A DNA stretch of 6,561 bases from JBFJWU01 sp041623475 [NCBI: bacterium] (GTDB taxonomy: Bacteria; J088). Both the position numbers and the translations under genes were made by a program. A model generated the notes under the pieces. That model saw only the letters and a list, made by a program, of their open reading frames with translations, did no database searches and was not told where the DNA came from. Positions 1-6,561 of the stretch are shown here, piece by piece (positions within the stretch are counted from its first letter, which is position 1; each line of letters begins with the position of its first letter). The stretch is from the NCBI GenBank assembly GCA_041623475.1, contig JBFJWU010000196.1, positions 1 through 6,561 of the forward strand, given 5' to 3'.

Positions 1-2146
1 CCAGATCCGTCGCCGGTACGCCAACGGCCGATGCCCGGACCGCCCGGATCGAAACCGCCGTGTACTTAAGCTCGGGCTGGCCCGACAAGGGATCGAGTCG
101 GCGACTGGCAACATAATTGATATTTGCTGCCGAGTGATAGAGGTCCGCCCAATGGAACGGCACGAACACCAATCCCGGCCGTACCCCGGTCGTCACCCGG
201 GCCCGCAGGATTGCACGACCGCGCTCGCTGCAAATCTGGATACGTTCGCCATCCACGACACCGAGCTTTTCAGCATCATCCGGATGTAGCTCAACGAAAG
301 GCTCGGGCTCCTGGCTGACCAATTCCGCAATTCGGCCCGTCCGGGTCCGCGTATGCCACTGGGTTGCAATTCGTCCGGTTGTCAATACATACGGAAACGA
401 TTCGTCCGGGTGTTCAGCCGCAAGTCCGACGCGAACAGTATGAAACCTGGCGCGCCCCGAAGGCGTCGAGAACCGACCGCTTAGATACCGCCGTTGCGTC
501 CCCGGGTGCCGAGGCGATGGACAGGGCCAGTGCAGCGGCCCGTCCTGCAGGCGCTCGTTCGTCATTCCTGATTGATCGCAGTCCGTTCCCGCGGTCGTCG
601 CGATATACTCGTTCCATACCGACTCGACCGATTCAAAATCAAAACCGTTGACACCCATTGCCAGCGCAACATCACGAACAATCTGCCAGTCCGGAAGAGC
701 CTCGCCTGGCGGCGCAATCAACCGGGCGGATCGACGGACAAGCCGTTCCGAATTGGTCATAGTCCCGGACTTTTCGCCCCACTGGCAGGCGGGCAGGATG
801 ACATCCGCGAATTCCGTTGTTTCAGTCCGGCCGTATGCATCCTGGCAGACCACGAACGGGATGGTCCCGAGCGCCTTCCTGACCATGTCCGAATCAGGAA
901 CGGATGCCGCAGGGTTGGTCGCCGCAACCCAAAGGGCCTGGATCTTGCCGCCAGCACCGGCCTCGAACATGGGCAGCGTTGATAAACCTGGGTTCGGGTC
1001 AATGGCCCCGTTCGCCAGACACCATTGGCTCTCCATCTCCTGTCGATGTTCCGGGTTTGTGACGACCCGGTAACCAGGCAGTTGATGACTGAGGTAACCG
1101 ACCTCGCGCCCACCCATTGCATTGGGCTGGCCTGTCAACGAAAAAGGCCCGGCGCCGGCAATTCCGACTGCGCCGCGCAGCAAATGCAGGTTAATCAATG
1201 CCAGGTTTTTATCAACGCCAAACGAACTTTGGTTGGCCCCCTGGCAGTACAGACTGATGATTTTGCGGGTTGATGCCAGGTACTCTGCGACCTCGTCCAC
1301 ACGACCGGGATGGACACCGCATCGGTCCAGCAGGTCAGATTCGTCGGCCGCCATGACCTGCCCCCAGAACTGGTCAAAGCCCTCTGTATGCCGGCGAATA
1401 AACCGATTATCAAACCGGGTGGACTGAATCAGGCGACGCGCGACCAGCAGCAAGAAGGCAGCATCACCGCCAGGCGCGACAGGCACGTGGATATCCGACA
1501 ATTCTGCCGTTCGCGTGCGCCGGGGATCCACGCAAATGATCCGGGTCCCGGCGACCTTGCCCCGGCGCGCTGTGATTCGCTGAAACAGAACCGGGTGGTT
1601 GGCCGCCATGTTCGCGCCCAGGATCAGATAGACTTCGGCTTCGTCCAGGTCGTCATAACACGTGGGTGGAGCGTCGGCACCGAATGCCTTGATGTAGGCG
1701 GCAACGGCGCTTGACATACACAGACGGCTGTTTGTGTCCGTATTGTTGCACCCCAGGCTTCCCTTGAATAGCTTGGTGAAAAGGTAAGATGCTTCCGTAT
1801 CCAGTTGGCCGGATCCGTACCACGCCAGGGATTGCGGCCCGTGAACCGCCCGCGCGTCGGCAAGCTTTGCCGCGACAAACTGCGTCGCCTCGTCCCACCC
1901 GACCCGCCGCAAAGGCTCGGTACGCGTCCGGCGGACCATCGGGTAAAGCGCCCGACCGTCCCGACTGCTGTGGACACGATCCAGCCAGGCCCCTTTCTGG
2001 CAGATGAGGCCGTTATTCGGCGCGACACCGTCCGGTGCATTGACGCCCAGCAATCGCCCGCCGACAACCGTCCCCTGGACGGCGCAGCCCACGCCGCAAT
2101 ACGGGCATGTTGTTGTTCCTTTGAAGGGTCCCTGCCCCGAGGGCAT
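1..2146 (-). CDS. nasA: Assimilatory nitrate reductase catalytic subunit (molybdopterin enzyme), 3' end outside the window
   Basis: Reduces nitrate to nitrite in the cytoplasm with a Mo-bis-molybdopterin cofactor and an iron-sulfur cluster. The frame is open from the ATG at 2146 to the window edge, giving 715 residues with no stop. The N-terminus has the [4Fe-4S] site CPYCGVGC, with ligands Cys14, Cys17, Cys21 and Cys49. Cys143, in RLCMSSAVA, sits where NapA/NasA-type enzymes place the cysteine ligand of molybdenum. Other family marks are GANMAANHP (about 176-184), VDPRRTRTA (about 206), TGQPNAMGGREVGYL (about 337-351) and, in the C-terminal molybdopterin-binding domain, QWHTRTRTGR (about 594) and VPFHWADLYHSAANINYV (about 660-678). 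No signal peptide or Tat motif is present, which favours NasA over periplasmic NapA. The ATG lies 5 bases after the nirD stop and has no clear Shine-Dalgarno, so translation may depend on nirD. An in-frame TTG at 2155, overlapping the nirD stop, is an alternative start. Some NasA proteins carry an extra C-terminal [2Fe-2S] domain; whether this one does cannot be seen here. Confidence 0.96.
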   Translation of the reverse strand, partial: MPSGQGPFKGTTTCPYCGVGCAVQGTVVGGRLLGVNAPDGVAPNNGLICQKGAWLDRVHSSRDGRALYPMVRRTRTEPLRRVGWDEATQFVAAKLADARAVHGPQSLAWYGSGQLDTEASYLFTKLFKGSLGCNNTDTNSRLCMSSAVAAYIKAFGADAPPTCYDDLDEAEVYLILGANMAANHPVLFQRITARRGKVAGTRIICVDPRRTRTAELSDIHVPVAPGGDAAFLLLVARRLIQSTRFDNRFIRRHTEGFDQFWGQVMAADESDLLDRCGVHPGRVDEVAEYLASTRKIISLYCQGANQSSFGVDKNLALINLHLLRGAVGIAGAGPFSLTGQPNAMGGREVGYLSHQLPGYRVVTNPEHRQEMESQWCLANGAIDPNPGLSTLPMFEAGAGGKIQALWVAATNPAASVPDSDMVRKALGTIPFVVCQDAYGRTETTEFADVILPACQWGEKSGTMTNSERLVRRSARLIAPPGEALPDWQIVRDVALAMGVNGFDFESVESVWNEYIATTAGTDCDQSGMTNERLQDGPLHWPCPSPRHPGTQRRYLSGRFSTPSGRARFHTVRVGLAAEHPDESFPYVLTTGRIATQWHTRTRTGRIAELVSQEPEPFVELHPDDAEKLGVVDGERIQICSERGRAILRARVTTGVRPGLVFVPFHWADLYHSAANINYVASRRLDPLSGQPELKYTAVSIRAVRASAVGVPATDL

Positions 2147-2151
2147 TTTGA

Positions 2152-2517
2152 TCAAGCCGCGACGGCCACAGCCGCAATGTTCAGCAGAACGTCATCGCCA
2201 TCGATCACGATGTCGTACGTCCGGATCGAGCCAACATCTCCGGCCAGGCACGCACCTGTTTCCAGGGAAAACCGCTTCTTATGCATCGGGCATGCGACAT
2301 ACGGGTCGCTGACGTCATCCGGGTTGGCCAGCAACCCGCGGGACAGCACCTGTTCGCCCCAATGCGGACAGCGGTTGTCTGTCGCATACCATTTCCCTAG
2401 CCGCGCAAAGTTGTATATCGCAATCTGTCGCCCGTCGACGACGACGCAGGTTCCGGTATTCTCGGCAACATCTGCGACCTTGCAGACCGCCTTCCATTTT
2501 TTTGTGCCTGTTGTCAC
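2152..2517 (-). CDS. nirD: Nitrite reductase (NAD(P)H) small subunit, Rieske-type NirD
   Basis: Small partner of NirB in cytoplasmic siroheme nitrite reductase, which reduces nitrite to ammonium. The 121-residue product is close to the usual NirD size (about 108 in E. coli). It shows the family pattern: W8-K-A-V near the N-terminus, LSRGLLA at 58-64, and RFSLETGACL at 82-91. It also has a full Rieske ligand set, CPH (Cys50, His52) and CPMH (Cys76, His79); E. coli NirD, as I recall it, lacks these residues. A Rieske [2Fe-2S] cluster is therefore plausible. The start is a GTG whose last two bases begin the nirB stop (GTGA overlap). No other in-frame ATG occurs before residue 78, and the conserved WK segment requires this start. 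A weak G-rich ribosome site (GGGGGT, 2528-2523) lies 5 bases upstream inside nirB. Overlap with nirB implies translational coupling, as expected for two subunits. Identification is firm; cluster binding is inference. Confidence 0.95.
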   Translation of the reverse strand: MTTGTKKWKAVCKVADVAENTGTCVVVDGRQIAIYNFARLGKWYATDNRCPHWGEQVLSRGLLANPDDVSDPYVACPMHKKRFSLETGACLAGDVGSIRTYDIVIDGDDVLLNIAAVAVAA

Positions 2518-5087
2518 GACGCACCCCCGATATTTGTAACCGCGTTCAGGTCATCCGGGACTTTCCCGATCCGCTGCAGTTCGACAAAACCACCGCCCGA
2601 GGCAGGGCGCTTCTGATCCCGTTCCGGTACAAATCGGATTCCGGAATCGGCCCGCGCCGAGTTTGCAAACGACTGGAAACGGGAGCGCTGCACCGGATCA
2701 TTCACGACCTGGGTCCACTCGCACTGATAGGACTGCACCAGCGTTTCCATATCCGAATCCAGCTTATCGACGATCCCCAGCGAATCATCGATGATAACGC
2801 TGCGCAGTCCATCGATTCCGCCGTCCAGTTGTTCCAGCCATGCCGCTGTCCGGGTCAATGGATCCGCGGTCAGAATGTAGTACATCAGGAAGCGGTCGAT
2901 GTATTGGATACAAGTCGCATCATCCAGGCCGCCAGCCAGTAGTTCTGCGTGCCGAGGGTTGGCACCACCGTTGCCGCCGGCATACAGGTTCCAACCGTCC
3001 TCGGTAGCGATGATTCCAAAATCCTTGCACCGTGCTTCGGCGCATTCGCGAATACATCCCGACACCGCCGACTTGAGCTTGTGGGGCGCGCGGATCCCCT
3101 TGTAGCGATTTTCAAGGTCGATCGCAAACCGCGTTGAATCAAGCAGGCCAAATCGGCACCAAGTCGACCCGACGCAGCTCTTGACCGTCCTCAGGCCCTT
3201 GGCATAGGCGTGCCCGCTTTCGAACCCGGCCGCGATCAATTCCGACCAGATATCGGGCAACTGGTCGACGCTGGCACCGAACAGGTCTACCCGCTGTCCC
3301 CCGGTGATCTTCGTATACAGGTCGTACTTAATTGCAATTTCGCCAAGCCGGATCAGTTTCTGGGGCGTAATTTCACCCCCCGGAACTCGCGGAACGATGC
3401 TGTACGTCCCGCCCCGTTGAATATTGGCAAGGTAGCGATCGTTAGTGTCCTGGATCTGCGGTGCCTGTGCTGCTGTCGAACCATGGATCGACGCCAGGAT
3501 TGACGCAACCGCAGGCTGACAGATTTCGCAACCGTTTCCAGTCCCTGCAGCAGCAAGTACATCATCATATGACTCCAGGGAACGAACCTTGACAATATCA
3601 ACCAGTTCGCTCCGAGAGAAAGGGAAGCAAGTGCAGATATGGGGTTTGACCTGCATTCCCATTTTTTCAAGTTCCAATGCAAGGATCTGCTTGATTTGCG
3701 GCTTGCATCCGCCGCACCCTGATCCGGCATCCGTGGCCTGACAAACTGATTCCAGTTGGTCGCAACCTTCCTGAATAGCTGCACAGATCTGGCCCTTGGT
3801 CACGTTGTTGCATGTACAGACCAGGGCCCGGTCCGCCAGATCTTCAGCCGCAGGACCACCCGCCCCGCCCTGGACAATCAGGGAAACCGGTTGCTCGGGC
3901 AGAATCTCTTGGTTCCGGTAGGCCGATACCAGACGGCTATAGTCAGACGTATTCCCGACCAGGATCGCACCCCGCAGGGTATTCTCTGGCTTGTTGATGA
4001 TCAGTTTCTTGTATTCGCCCTGGATCTCGTCCAGTATCGTCACCTGCGTGAACGATTCGGGATCTGTGTCCGGGGCAAGGACCGATTCACCAACTGTTGC
4101 GACATCAACGCCCATCAATTTAAGCGTGGTCGACATGTCAGCGCCGGTGAACCGCTTGTCTTGTCCAAGGATAGTGGCGACGGCCGCCTCCGCCATTTGA
4201 TAACACGGCGCGACCAGCCCATATATAACGCCGTCGTGCAGCGCACATTCGCCAATCGCGTAGACATCAGGGTTCGAGGTCCGCAAATGGTCGTCGACGA
4301 CGATGCCGCCCCGGGCGCCGACCGCGATGCCCGCCGCGTCGGCAAGCTCGTCACGGGGTCGAATGCCTGCCGAAATGACCACCATATCTGTGTCCAAAGG
4401 CTCCGGGGTCATGTCCAGGCGCAACCGGTTGTCCGCAGCCGGCAGAATTCCCTGCACCGAACGCTCCAACAGCACCCGGACTCCCATCTTCTCGACCTCT
4501 TTGGCAAGCATCGCGGCGCCGGTCCCATCCAATTGCCGACCCATCAGCCGATTGTTGTATTCAACAACCGATGCCCGTACGCCCATATCAGAGATGGCCC
4601 GCGCGGCCTCGAGGCCCAGAAGCCCCCCTCCGATCACCACTGCATCAGCCGCGGTATCGGCACATGCCCGAATCGCGTCCAGGTCCTCGATCGTCCGATA
4701 CACAAATACCTTGTCCAGATCAACACCAGCAATGGGCGGCACAAATGCTGAGGACCCAGTCGCCAGAACCAGGATGTCATATCCCAGCCCAGCGCCTGAA
4801 TCCAGGGTTACCGTCTTTTCAGCGCCGTGGATGGCTGTGCCCCTTGCACCGGTTATCAGCTTGATACCGTTTTTTCGATACCAGGCACTGGGCGCCATCA
4901 GCAGTTCGTCAGCAGACGATTTTGCAAAGTAATCCGTCAGGTGTACCCGGTCGTATGCCGGACGGGGCTCTTCGCCAACCACAGTGATTTGAAACTGCTC
5001 GCTGCCCCGACTGGATACAAACAGGTCCAGAAACCGATAGCTTGTCATTCCATTGCCGACAACCAGCAATTTCGTCAATTCACCCAT
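2514..5087 (-). CDS. nirB: Nitrite reductase (NAD(P)H) large subunit NirB (siroheme, [4Fe-4S], FAD)
   Basis: Catalyses six-electron reduction of nitrite to ammonium, using NAD(P)H, in the cytoplasm. The 857-residue protein is full length (about 847 in E. coli). Domains in order: FAD-binding fold starting with GNGMTSYR (11-18) and ending near YAIGECA (276-282); a nested NAD(P)-binding fold with VIGGGLLGLE (151-160); a first BFD-like [2Fe-2S] domain with Cys424, Cys426, Cys458 and Cys461; a second BFD-like domain with Cys485, Cys487, Cys520 and Cys523; a ferredoxin-like sulfite/nitrite reductase half domain (about 550-620); then the siroheme/[4Fe-4S] domain with SCVGSTWC (Cys638, Cys644) and SGCIREC (Cys678, Cys682). 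The C-terminus keeps the WLEQLDGG...SVIIDDSLG and PERDQKRPA segments seen in E. coli NirB. The ATG at 5087 follows a strong GAAGGAG site 6 bases away and directly precedes the flavin fold, so the start is secure. The stop overlaps the nirD start. The second BFD-like domain has CTC where E. coli has CEH. Confidence 0.97.
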   Translation of the reverse strand: MGELTKLLVVGNGMTSYRFLDLFVSSRGSEQFQITVVGEEPRPAYDRVHLTDYFAKSSADELLMAPSAWYRKNGIKLITGARGTAIHGAEKTVTLDSGAGLGYDILVLATGSSAFVPPIAGVDLDKVFVYRTIEDLDAIRACADTAADAVVIGGGLLGLEAARAISDMGVRASVVEYNNRLMGRQLDGTGAAMLAKEVEKMGVRVLLERSVQGILPAADNRLRLDMTPEPLDTDMVVISAGIRPRDELADAAGIAVGARGGIVVDDHLRTSNPDVYAIGECALHDGVIYGLVAPCYQMAEAAVATILGQDKRFTGADMSTTLKLMGVDVATVGESVLAPDTDPESFTQVTILDEIQGEYKKLIINKPENTLRGAILVGNTSDYSRLVSAYRNQEILPEQPVSLIVQGGAGGPAAEDLADRALVCTCNNVTKGQICAAIQEGCDQLESVCQATDAGSGCGGCKPQIKQILALELEKMGMQVKPHICTCFPFSRSELVDIVKVRSLESYDDVLAAAGTGNGCEICQPAVASILASIHGSTAAQAPQIQDTNDRYLANIQRGGTYSIVPRVPGGEITPQKLIRLGEIAIKYDLYTKITGGQRVDLFGASVDQLPDIWSELIAAGFESGHAYAKGLRTVKSCVGSTWCRFGLLDSTRFAIDLENRYKGIRAPHKLKSAVSGCIRECAEARCKDFGIIATEDGWNLYAGGNGGANPRHAELLAGGLDDATCIQYIDRFLMYYILTADPLTRTAAWLEQLDGGIDGLRSVIIDDSLGIVDKLDSDMETLVQSYQCEWTQVVNDPVQRSRFQSFANSARADSGIRFVPERDQKRPASGGGFVELQRIGKVPDDLNAVTNIGGAS

Positions 5088-5093
5088 GTGATG

Positions 5094-5100
5094 CTCCTTC
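5094..5100 (-). promoter_or_regulatory. Strong Shine-Dalgarno site for nirB
   Basis: Reading on the minus strand, GAAGGAG is followed by CATCAC and then the nirB ATG, a near-ideal match and 6-base spacing. It is the only textbook ribosome site in the window and lies in the only intergenic gap (39 bases, 5088-5126). I see no convincing terminator hairpin and no clear -10/-35 pair in that gap. nirB is therefore most likely co-transcribed with the porin gene but translated independently. Confidence 0.8.
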
Positions 5101-5126
5101 GCATCTGTCGGCCCAAGCCCGAGTCA

Positions 5127-6446
5127 CTATTTTGAAAATCCATAGTTGAAATTTGTATCCAACATCAGCCAGGCCCAATGGGACACATCGCCGGAGCCCG
5201 CCGCCCTTCCAATGTCAACCATCCCCTTGCCGGCAACAAAAAATGAGTATCCGCCGACCAGTTTGACGAACGGATTAATCGGTATGGCCGCGCTCACGTC
5301 CAGCTCGCTGCCAAACGTCCGATCCCCTGCCCCGGGATTCGCGCCGGCCGCAAAGTAATGGGCGGCGACGCGAGGTTTCAATCTCATTCCCGTTTCCAGT
5401 TCCACATCGATGACCGCGTCAATCAAGCCCAGTCCGGCGGTGTGGACAGGGATATTCAGGAAATAGTCCATCGAACCGTAGAACTTGTGATTGGTGGCAT
5501 ACAGTGTGTCGAAACTGTTGATTTCGCTGTCCGAAGAATTGGTGTCACCACTTAGCCAATCCGCTCCGGTTGATAATGCGATTGTCGACGTTGTCCAGTT
5601 CAACCGCCCTGCGACCATGCCGGCCACAATCGATTGAGATGGGTCAACGCGGCCGAATTGGCCATACCCGCTGAGTTCCAGGCCAATCTGCTCGGCGGTC
5701 CAGACCAGTTGCGAGCCAATCGTCGAGCGGAGCAGGTCACTGCGCCCGTCCAGTTGCAACAGCCCGACCGGAACCAGTTTGAGCTTGCTGACAGCAACAT
5801 TGGCGTGCCCGCCTAGAAAGACCGCGTCATGCAGGCCGCCTTCATCCAAATGTACCGCGAACCAATGGTGGCTGTGCGGTCCCGATGTTGCGTTCACCAG
5901 GCCGCCATCAAAGGACCGACCCTGTTGCGTCCAGTTGACAGAGCCTACAAGTCTCTGGTCGCCCACCACAATTTCCTGGCGTCCAATGCGAAAACGGGCA
6001 TCGCCCATCGGACCTTCCAGGTAGACCGTGTGCATGTCAAAATCGCCGGACGATGTCGCCAGCGACCCCGCCTCGGTCCCCCAGCCCAGGACATGCTGCG
6101 GCGCCAGTTGAACCTGCCACGAACCGCGGACAAGCCCGATGTTCAAACGGGCCCTATGCGATGCCTTGAAGTCCGTCTCGGAACTGCCAAAGCCCCGGCT
6201 GTCAGCCTCAAGCCGCGGTCGGTATTGAATGCCGACCGTTCCCGAAAGTTCGCCCACCTCGACTTCCGCGACAACCTGGTCAGTTTCGCTGCTTTCGGAC
6301 TCCGGTTCGGGATTCGCGGGAGTGGCTGGTGTCGTGACCGGGGCCGGATTCGTACCGACGGCATCGATGGCGTCTGCCGCTACGGCGTTGCCACTGGCGA
6401 ACAAAAGCATCACCGCGACCAGGAGCGCATGCGGTCCAGGACTCAT
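5127..6446 (-). CDS. Outer-membrane beta-barrel protein, alginate-export-like porin, in the nitrate assimilation operon
   Basis: The 439-residue product has a Sec-type signal peptide: a hydrophobic core at about 7-18, then AVA (21-23), giving a predicted cut before Ala24. Residues 24-60 form a Thr/Pro-rich, then acidic, linker with no hydrophobic segment. From about 66 on, the sequence alternates polar and hydrophobic residues as in transmembrane beta strands, to the end (LMLDTNFNYGFSK). The stretch FRIGRQEIVVGDQRLVGSVNW (152-172) with GRSFDGG (176-182), and the later DWLSGD (296-301) and NHKFYGSMDYF (319-329), look to me like the alginate-export outer-membrane family. Family members are often named after AlgE, but most are not shown to move alginate. 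Its place just upstream of nirB suggests a channel for nitrate or nitrite across the outer membrane; this is inference from context. The start ATG overlaps the previous stop (TGATG), with a weak AAAGG seven bases upstream. A stop 27 bases upstream in frame leaves no other ATG, GTG or TTG, so the start is well fixed. The signal peptide lacks a Lys or Arg before its core, which is unusual. Confidence 0.85.
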   Translation of the reverse strand: MSPGPHALLVAVMLLFASGNAVAADAIDAVGTNPAPVTTPATPANPEPESESSETDQVVAEVEVGELSGTVGIQYRPRLEADSRGFGSSETDFKASHRARLNIGLVRGSWQVQLAPQHVLGWGTEAGSLATSSGDFDMHTVYLEGPMGDARFRIGRQEIVVGDQRLVGSVNWTQQGRSFDGGLVNATSGPHSHHWFAVHLDEGGLHDAVFLGGHANVAVSKLKLVPVGLLQLDGRSDLLRSTIGSQLVWTAEQIGLELSGYGQFGRVDPSQSIVAGMVAGRLNWTTSTIALSTGADWLSGDTNSSDSEINSFDTLYATNHKFYGSMDYFLNIPVHTAGLGLIDAVIDVELETGMRLKPRVAAHYFAAGANPGAGDRTFGSELDVSAAIPINPFVKLVGGYSFFVAGKGMVDIGRAAGSGDVSHWAWLMLDTNFNYGFSK

Positions 6447-6561
6447 CAGGCTGCCTTTGCTACCGGCTCCGAATTACCGGACAATGCCGCCCGTGCCTCC
6501 AATGCGGCCTCGAATCTTTCATTTTCTGACCGAATGACCTCAGGTGAAAAACGCACCGCCA
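6446..6561 (-). CDS. C-terminal end of an unidentified upstream gene, 5' end outside the window
   Basis: An open frame enters from the right edge and ends at a TGA whose last base is the first base of the porin ATG. Thirty-seven codons are visible. The product is charged and likely helical (SPEVIRSENERFEAALEARA, then a short polar tail ending PVAKAA), with no membrane segment. I do not recognise it. Support for it being real comes from the uninterrupted frame to the edge, the composition typical of a soluble protein tail, and the TGATG junction, which is a common operon arrangement. In nitrate assimilation operons this position is often held by a transporter component, a regulator or a kinase-like protein, but nothing visible decides between them. 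Confidence 0.6.
   Translation of the reverse strand, partial: AVRFSPEVIRSENERFEAALEARAALSGNSEPVAKAA

Noticed and set aside
1624-2067. Minus-strand open frame of 147 codons
   Set aside because: It is out of frame with nasA, which is continuous over the same bases with cofactor-binding motifs. Its translation is Arg/Ser-rich and unlike any protein family.
1-2146. Possible broken or frameshifted nasA, because no complete open frame covers this region
   Set aside because: Codon-by-codon reading from 2146 to the window edge stays in one frame with family motifs throughout. The frame merely lacks a stop because the gene continues beyond the window.
1805-2539. Plus-strand open frame of 244 codons across nasA, nirD and the end of nirB
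   Set aside because: It runs antisense over three genes that are all supported by motifs, and has no ribosome site or recognisable domain.
3756-4751. Plus-strand open frame of 331 codons
   Set aside because: It lies wholly opposite nirB, whose reading frame is certain from conserved motifs. Its translation is rich in Arg, Pro and His with no recognisable family. Long antisense frames are expected opposite GC-rich genes.
5088-5126. Possible terminator or promoter between the porin gene and nirB
   Set aside because: Only short imperfect GC-rich pairing is present, with no T-run and no convincing -10/-35 spacing. The 39 bases are accounted for by a ribosome site and a short spacer.
6229-6537. 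Plus-strand open frame of 102 codons at the right end
   Set aside because: It is antisense to the signal peptide and linker of the porin and to the upstream gene tail. Its Ala/Ser/Thr-rich translation mirrors the complementary low-complexity linker.

Overview
The window is one tightly packed operon read entirely on the minus strand. From right to left it holds: the last 37 codons of an unidentified gene, an outer-membrane beta-barrel protein of the alginate-export type, the two subunits of assimilatory NAD(P)H nitrite reductase (nirB, nirD), and most of a molybdenum-dependent assimilatory nitrate reductase (nasA), which runs off the left edge. It is a nitrate-to-ammonium assimilation module: NasA makes nitrite from nitrate, and NirBD reduces nitrite to ammonium.

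Layout by position: 6561-6446 is the 3' end of an unknown gene. 6446-5127 is the porin-like gene, whose ATG shares one base with the preceding stop (TGATG). There follows a 39-base gap with a strong Shine-Dalgarno site, then nirB at 5087-2514. nirD at 2517-2152 starts on a GTG that overlaps the nirB stop (GTGA). After a 5-base gap, nasA runs from 2146 to beyond position 1. There is no non-coding stretch over 40 bases, and I see no promoter, terminator, RNA gene, mobile element, repeat array or CRISPR. The operon promoter and any regulator or nitrate transporter must lie to the right of the window. The end of nasA and anything after it lie to the left.

The organism is a diderm (Gram-negative) bacterium, because one product has a Sec signal peptide and an outer-membrane barrel of the alginate-export type. 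Base composition is moderately GC-rich. The NirB protein aligns readily from memory with the E. coli protein along its whole length, which fits Pseudomonadota, but I cannot assign a genus.

The core enzymes are a well-known system. The points worth a second look are the outer-membrane channel built into the nitrate/nitrite operon, the complete Rieske ligand set in NirD (absent from E. coli NirD), a second BFD-like domain in NirB with four cysteines where E. coli NirB has three, and the unidentified gene whose stop overlaps the porin start. I found no clear evidence of a wholly new system.
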